Origin: Accumulibacter sp.
GTDB taxonomy: Bacteria > Pseudomonadota > Gammaproteobacteria > Burkholderiales > Rhodocyclaceae
Assembly: GCA_031276375.1 (NCBI GenBank)
Contig: JAISNE010000168.1
Span: 1 to 7,520 of the forward strand
Reading direction: 5' to 3'
DNA length: 7,520 bases
The position numbers and the translations under genes are program-made. The notes under the pieces are model-generated. The model did not search any database. It saw only the letters and a list, made by a program, of their open reading frames with translations, and was not told the DNA's origin. Numbering within the stretch: position 1 is the first letter of the stretch; every line of letters starts with the position of its first letter. Shown here in pieces: positions 7,251 through 7,520 of this stretch.

Positions 7251-7520
7251 TCATTGCCGCGCGCCGGCGGCTGGCGCGCGCAGCCGCAGCGCGCTGAAGA
7301 CGCCGGCGATCGCCGCGAAGGCGGAGGCAAGGCCGAGCGCGATGGCGGGGCCGTGTCCGTTGTGCGGGTCGGCCAGGCTGAAGATGATGGCGACGATCAA
7401 CGCGCCGAGCGTCTGCCCGGTCAGGCGGGCGGTGCCGAGCATGCCGCTGGCGCCGCCGGAACGGCGCAGGGGCGCCGAGGTGACGATGGTGTGGTTGTTC
7501 GGGGACTGGAAGAGGCCGAA
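7251..7520 (-). CDS. MFS transporter, DHA2 (14-helix) type, C-terminal fragment
   Basis: Only the last 89 codons are in the window; the frame is open to the edge at 7520. The visible part starts FGLFQSPNNHTIVTSAPLRR and continues SGGASGMLGTARLTGQTLGA, a pattern I know from the late helices of 14-helix drug:proton antiporters of the major facilitator superfamily (EmrB/QacA-like). Two hydrophobic segments follow: LGALIVAIIFSLA, and after the loop DPHNGHGP, IALGLASAFAAIAGVFSAL. The protein then ends in a short Arg/Ala-rich cytoplasmic tail. An internal ATG at 7442 is a Met in the conserved segment and not the start. The substrate cannot be told from this end. It is separated from tig by 587 nt and is not part of the proteostasis operon. 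Confidence 0.85.
   Translation of the reverse strand, partial: FGLFQSPNNHTIVTSAPLRRSGGASGMLGTARLTGQTLGALIVAIIFSLADPHNGHGPAIALGLASAFAAIAGVFSALRLRAPAAGARQ

Noticed and set aside
7136..7330. Minus-strand frame ending in an acidic/basic tail (FQEEKELRDDPDKED)
   Set aside because: It has no start after the MFS stop, overlaps the MFS C-terminus in another frame, and the charged tail is what antisense of the hydrophobic plus-strand segment would give.

Overview
The window is a GC-rich stretch of a proteobacterial chromosome, most likely a betaproteobacterium. I infer this from the protein types and the gene order tig-clpP-clpX-lon-hupB-tRNA-Val-tRNA-Asp, which I know from Rhodocyclales- and Nitrosomonadales-type genomes, where a ppiD-like gene usually comes next. 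I cannot name a genus. Every well-supported gene is on the minus strand, so transcription runs from high to low coordinates.

Layout in transcription order. 7520-7251: the C-terminal end of a 14-helix-type MFS transporter, cut by the window edge. 7250-6664: 587 bases with no intact gene; it holds a hairpin and what looks like a broken small membrane-protein gene on the plus strand, with an 8-G run at the frame break. 6663-5329: tig (trigger factor). 5299-4661: clpP. 4610-3339: clpX. 3338-3255: a compact regulatory gap with a consensus-like sigma-32 heat-shock promoter for lon, a perfect 10+10 palindrome over its -10, and a leader hairpin beside the ribosome binding site. 3254-840: lon. 839-526: a spacer with a 30-bp-arm REP-like palindrome, a 7-bp tandem repeat and an imperfect direct repeat upstream of hupB. 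525-253: hupB. 236-161 and 102-26: tRNA-Val(UAC) and tRNA-Asp(GUC), both with encoded CCA.

The genes form a protein-quality-control block. Trigger factor meets nascent chains at the ribosome, ClpX unfolds substrates and feeds them to ClpP, and Lon degrades misfolded and regulatory proteins. HU is a nucleoid protein that is commonly linked to lon. tig, clpP and clpX are closely spaced and look like one operon; lon has its own heat-shock promoter.

I found no evidence of a new defence, mobile or biosynthetic system. The items most worth a second look are the palindrome over the lon -10, the frame-broken small membrane ORF at 7036-7216, and the REP-like palindrome after lon.
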